In this document: positions 61,631-64,000 of the stretch, piece by piece
How the letters are laid out: the number at the start of each line of letters is the position of its first letter
Position numbering within the stretch: position 1 is the first letter of the stretch
Source of the DNA: Morella rubra
Taxonomy: Eukaryota > Streptophyta > Magnoliopsida > Fagales > Myricaceae
Assembly: GCA_003952965.2 (NCBI GenBank)
Contig: CM025849.1
Location: 25,437,618-25,501,617 of the forward strand
Direction of reading: 5' to 3'
DNA length: 64,000 bases
Translations under genes and position numbers: made by a program
Notes under the pieces: generated by a model
The model's input: the letters and a program-made list of their open reading frames with translations, nothing else
Databases searched by the model: none
What the model was told of the DNA's origin: nothing

Positions 61631-63820
61631 ACATATTGGTATTACATCAAATTTGAATTTTAGAAGCTACCTTCTCTCTAGAAAAATAACCTAAAATCAA
61701 ATCCCAAATATGGTACTCAGACCCACCACCTATGCTAATATTTTAAATGGAGCTAGGAATAGTGGAAGTTCCTACCATACCTAATAATGGGAGAAGTTTC
61801 CTTGTCAAGCTAGGACATCACATAAATGCACTTTGTAATTCTGAAATAAGAAACTAATTGCAGCTCCTACTTTGAAAGAACTAGAACTCCCATCTAGAAA
61901 TAACTAGTACTCCTTGGAAAAGAACTTGGGATCTATGCTATGTTTGGTTGCGTGTTTTGAAAACATTTTTTGAAATGGTGAAGAAAATTTGTTTGAGATG
62001 TATTGTTTTGTAGTTTGTAACAATTGTGAGGCCCAAAGAAAGATGATTAGAAAGAGAAAATTTTGAAATATATTCTCTTGGAGTATGTTTGGAAGGAAAG
62101 TTTTTGTGAAAAGAATTGTTTATGGGGCTTTGTGTTTTTTTGTCACCGAAAAAAAAAAGGTTGACGATGAGAAGGAAAATTTTTATTGGGGATTGAAAAG
62201 AATTTTAAGGGGAAAAATTATGCTTTCATGAGAAATTGATTTTGAGACCAAAAAAAGTTTTTAAAACATGAAAGCATGGATCCATTATGGTTTGATTTAC
62301 AAGGATTGATGTGCTGTTAATCATAATTATGGCCACTAGTTGCTCGGTATTGTCATGTGGGAACTTCCATTTATATGTTTTGTGGATTTTAAAATTAGAG
62401 TTACCTCCATAACCATTTGTTAAAAAATGAAATTTCAATGGGTAAACCAAGCAAATGTAACTAAACAATGTCATCTTTTAAAGTTTCAAAAAGCATGATA
62501 ACAAAGTGGTACCAATTCTTTTAAGTTCTAGGCAAATAAATGACCGCGAGCGAAATAAATGAAGTAACGGTAAATTATATTTCGTGATTTACAAATCATT
62601 TCTTCCTCTTTCTCTTCATCCAAAAATCTCACTCATCCAAGTACAAACAACAGAGATGGCCTGACCAGGAATCATATACCCATATCTAAGGTCTAAGAAA
62701 TGACTACCTGTTTATCTTTTCAGCGTAGCTCTCTCATGCTTCCATCTCATCAATGTCAATGCGAGTTGTATCTATCAGAAACAAGCATGTACGATCTTTG
62801 AAATATCAGGGAGGGAAACACATAAACAACAAAGTAAAATAAACAATTCATGTTCTACTTTAGGACAAACAGCAGGAAACATAAGAAGCAAATCAAAACA
62901 GTACAGATCCAAGCACCTCACAACATAAAATACGAGTAACACTTTACCTATAACTTCTTGGGACCAGTCAGCTACCCCAAACACTTTAGATGCCCCATCC
63001 TGAGTAATGGCATTTCCTCTAAGAAATACTGTTCCTTAATGGTTCGTCGTAACTTCCGCCCAACCTGAAAAAAGATATAAGTGTATATATAAGTACAAAA
63101 ACAGAATTTAAGCCTTAAGCTGCAAACCGAAAAAAAAAAAGGGAAAAAGTTGCGTGGCATAAATTATTCTAAGTTCCTCTTATCTCGCATTTTATATATA
63201 GCTTAAGCTATTGTGTCCATGGAATCGATCATCCACCACACAACTTGTATTATTGCAATTCTTTTGTAATTCCTGATCATCCAGGTAGACCAAACCCAGG
63301 GTGTATCAGAACTTAGGGGATCGCCATTAAGACCATGTGCAAATATGGCTCCTTGTCAAGGTATCCTAATAGCCCGTCCCGAGCTGATCAAGAAATCATT
63401 CACATTACGGACAATTTCTAGATAGAATATATATATACACGTGAAATTGTTTGGCAGCAAGCTGGAGATCATGATCTGAAGCGTCCCACCGGTATTCAAA
63501 TGAAGCAATGCACACGGGAGCTGTTTCAGATTTTCATTTTCTTACAAAAGCAGGAAAATTTTATTCTTTTTTTTTTTTTGGCTCTTTATAAACCAGAGTG
63601 AGTACGTGGAAAAACTAGAATCTTATCCAATTTAGATTGACTGACCTTTTACCTTGAGGTATATAATCAGCAACTTTGGATTTTCGGACCAAAATCTTCG
63701 TAACTTTGTCAAAGTACAATTCGTAAATACACGTGAGGCAGCTTTAAAAATTGTACTGAACTAAATATTTATATGATTATACCATGTCCTAATCTCATTA
63801 AACTTTTTAACTGGAGCAGG
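61631..63820. other. Non-coding DNA, no gene recognised
   Basis: A block at 62950-63064 on the minus strand has good-looking splice borders (TTTTTCAG before, GTAAAGTG after), but all three frames contain a stop, so I do not call it an exon. No SMC3 N-terminal motif was found. The rest is AT-rich. Confidence 0.4.
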
Positions 63821-63823
63821 TAC

Positions 63824-63918
63824 GGAAACTTCTCAGGCAAGTCAGGGAAATTCGCCAGGGTCGTGTCTCATCTCTGATCTCGCCTAATCATGTGTTCCAG
63901 AGCCAAAAAGAGAAAAAG
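63824..63918 (+). CDS. Possible exon of an unidentified gene at the right edge
   Basis: An AG (63822-63823, GGAGCAG) is followed by an open block and then GTATGTATG, a good donor. The block reads VRKLLRQVREIRQGRVSSLI, then SPNHVFQSQKEKK, a basic helical-looking segment. The preceding pyrimidine tract is weak. I do not recognise the family. It could be chance, since only one short exon is visible. Confidence 0.2.
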
Positions 63919-64000
63919 GTATGTATGTTAATATCAGACTAGGTATTCAATATCCTCTTAGGAGACACAATCTTAATTAATTTCTCACTTAAGCATAGGA

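Noticed and set aside
62950-63064. SMC3-like or other exon on the minus strand (KLRRTIKEQYF, then LRGNAITQDGASKVFGVAD in another frame)
   Set aside because: Good splice borders, but each frame has a stop and no family could be named; resemblance to the SMC3 LRRTI region is too short.

Overview
This window is nuclear DNA from a flowering plant. The genes are split by many short GT-AG introns, intergenic DNA is AT-rich, and several classes of plant transposable element are present. The TIR-type resistance-gene remnant and the composition suggest a eudicot, probably woody. That placement is inference. A run of exactly 1,000 N (14993-15992) marks a draft-assembly scaffold gap.

Layout, left to right. 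(1) 1-7983, + strand: 3' part of an aldehyde oxidase gene (nine exons visible, molybdenum-cofactor domain), with a 1-base frameshift in the second visible exon. (2) 7984-32800: a gene-poor stretch. It holds MITE-like foldback elements, two same-facing CACTA-type ends, the scaffold gap, a bounded hAT-type element (19999-20880), a LINE tail (21695-22314), and a decayed Ty1/copia retrotransposon with both LTRs (22315-27780, minus strand). Two more foldback elements lie at 30757-31298 and 31389-31830. (3) 32820-37225, + strand: a complete secreted glycoside hydrolase family 3 exo-beta-glucanase/beta-glucosidase gene in nine coding exons, with one frameshift in the last exon. (4) 38032-40332, minus strand: a wrecked TIR-NBS resistance gene. 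(5) 41114-54142, minus strand: 19 exons (963 codons) of the cohesin subunit SMC3, from the coiled coil through the hinge to the C-terminal ATPase half. All are open and in phase. The first ~240 residues are not in the window. (6) 54724-60098, minus strand: a nearly full-length decayed LINE, upstream of the first visible SMC3 exon and probably in an SMC3 intron. (7) 60100-64000: non-coding DNA with a recent ~280-bp tandem duplication and one weak exon-like block on the + strand at the right edge.

The strongest observation is about splicing. Three unrelated genes each need one GC-AG intron to keep the family-conserved reading frame. SMC3 also carries a 611-bp intron with an ATATCCTTTT donor and an AC acceptor, the hallmark of a minor-spliceosome (U12-type) AT-AC intron. 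Reading-phase arithmetic over all 19 SMC3 exons supports both non-canonical introns.

The genes are independent housekeeping or metabolic loci, not a pathway cluster. I found no CRISPR array, tRNA or rRNA gene, operon or new multi-gene system.
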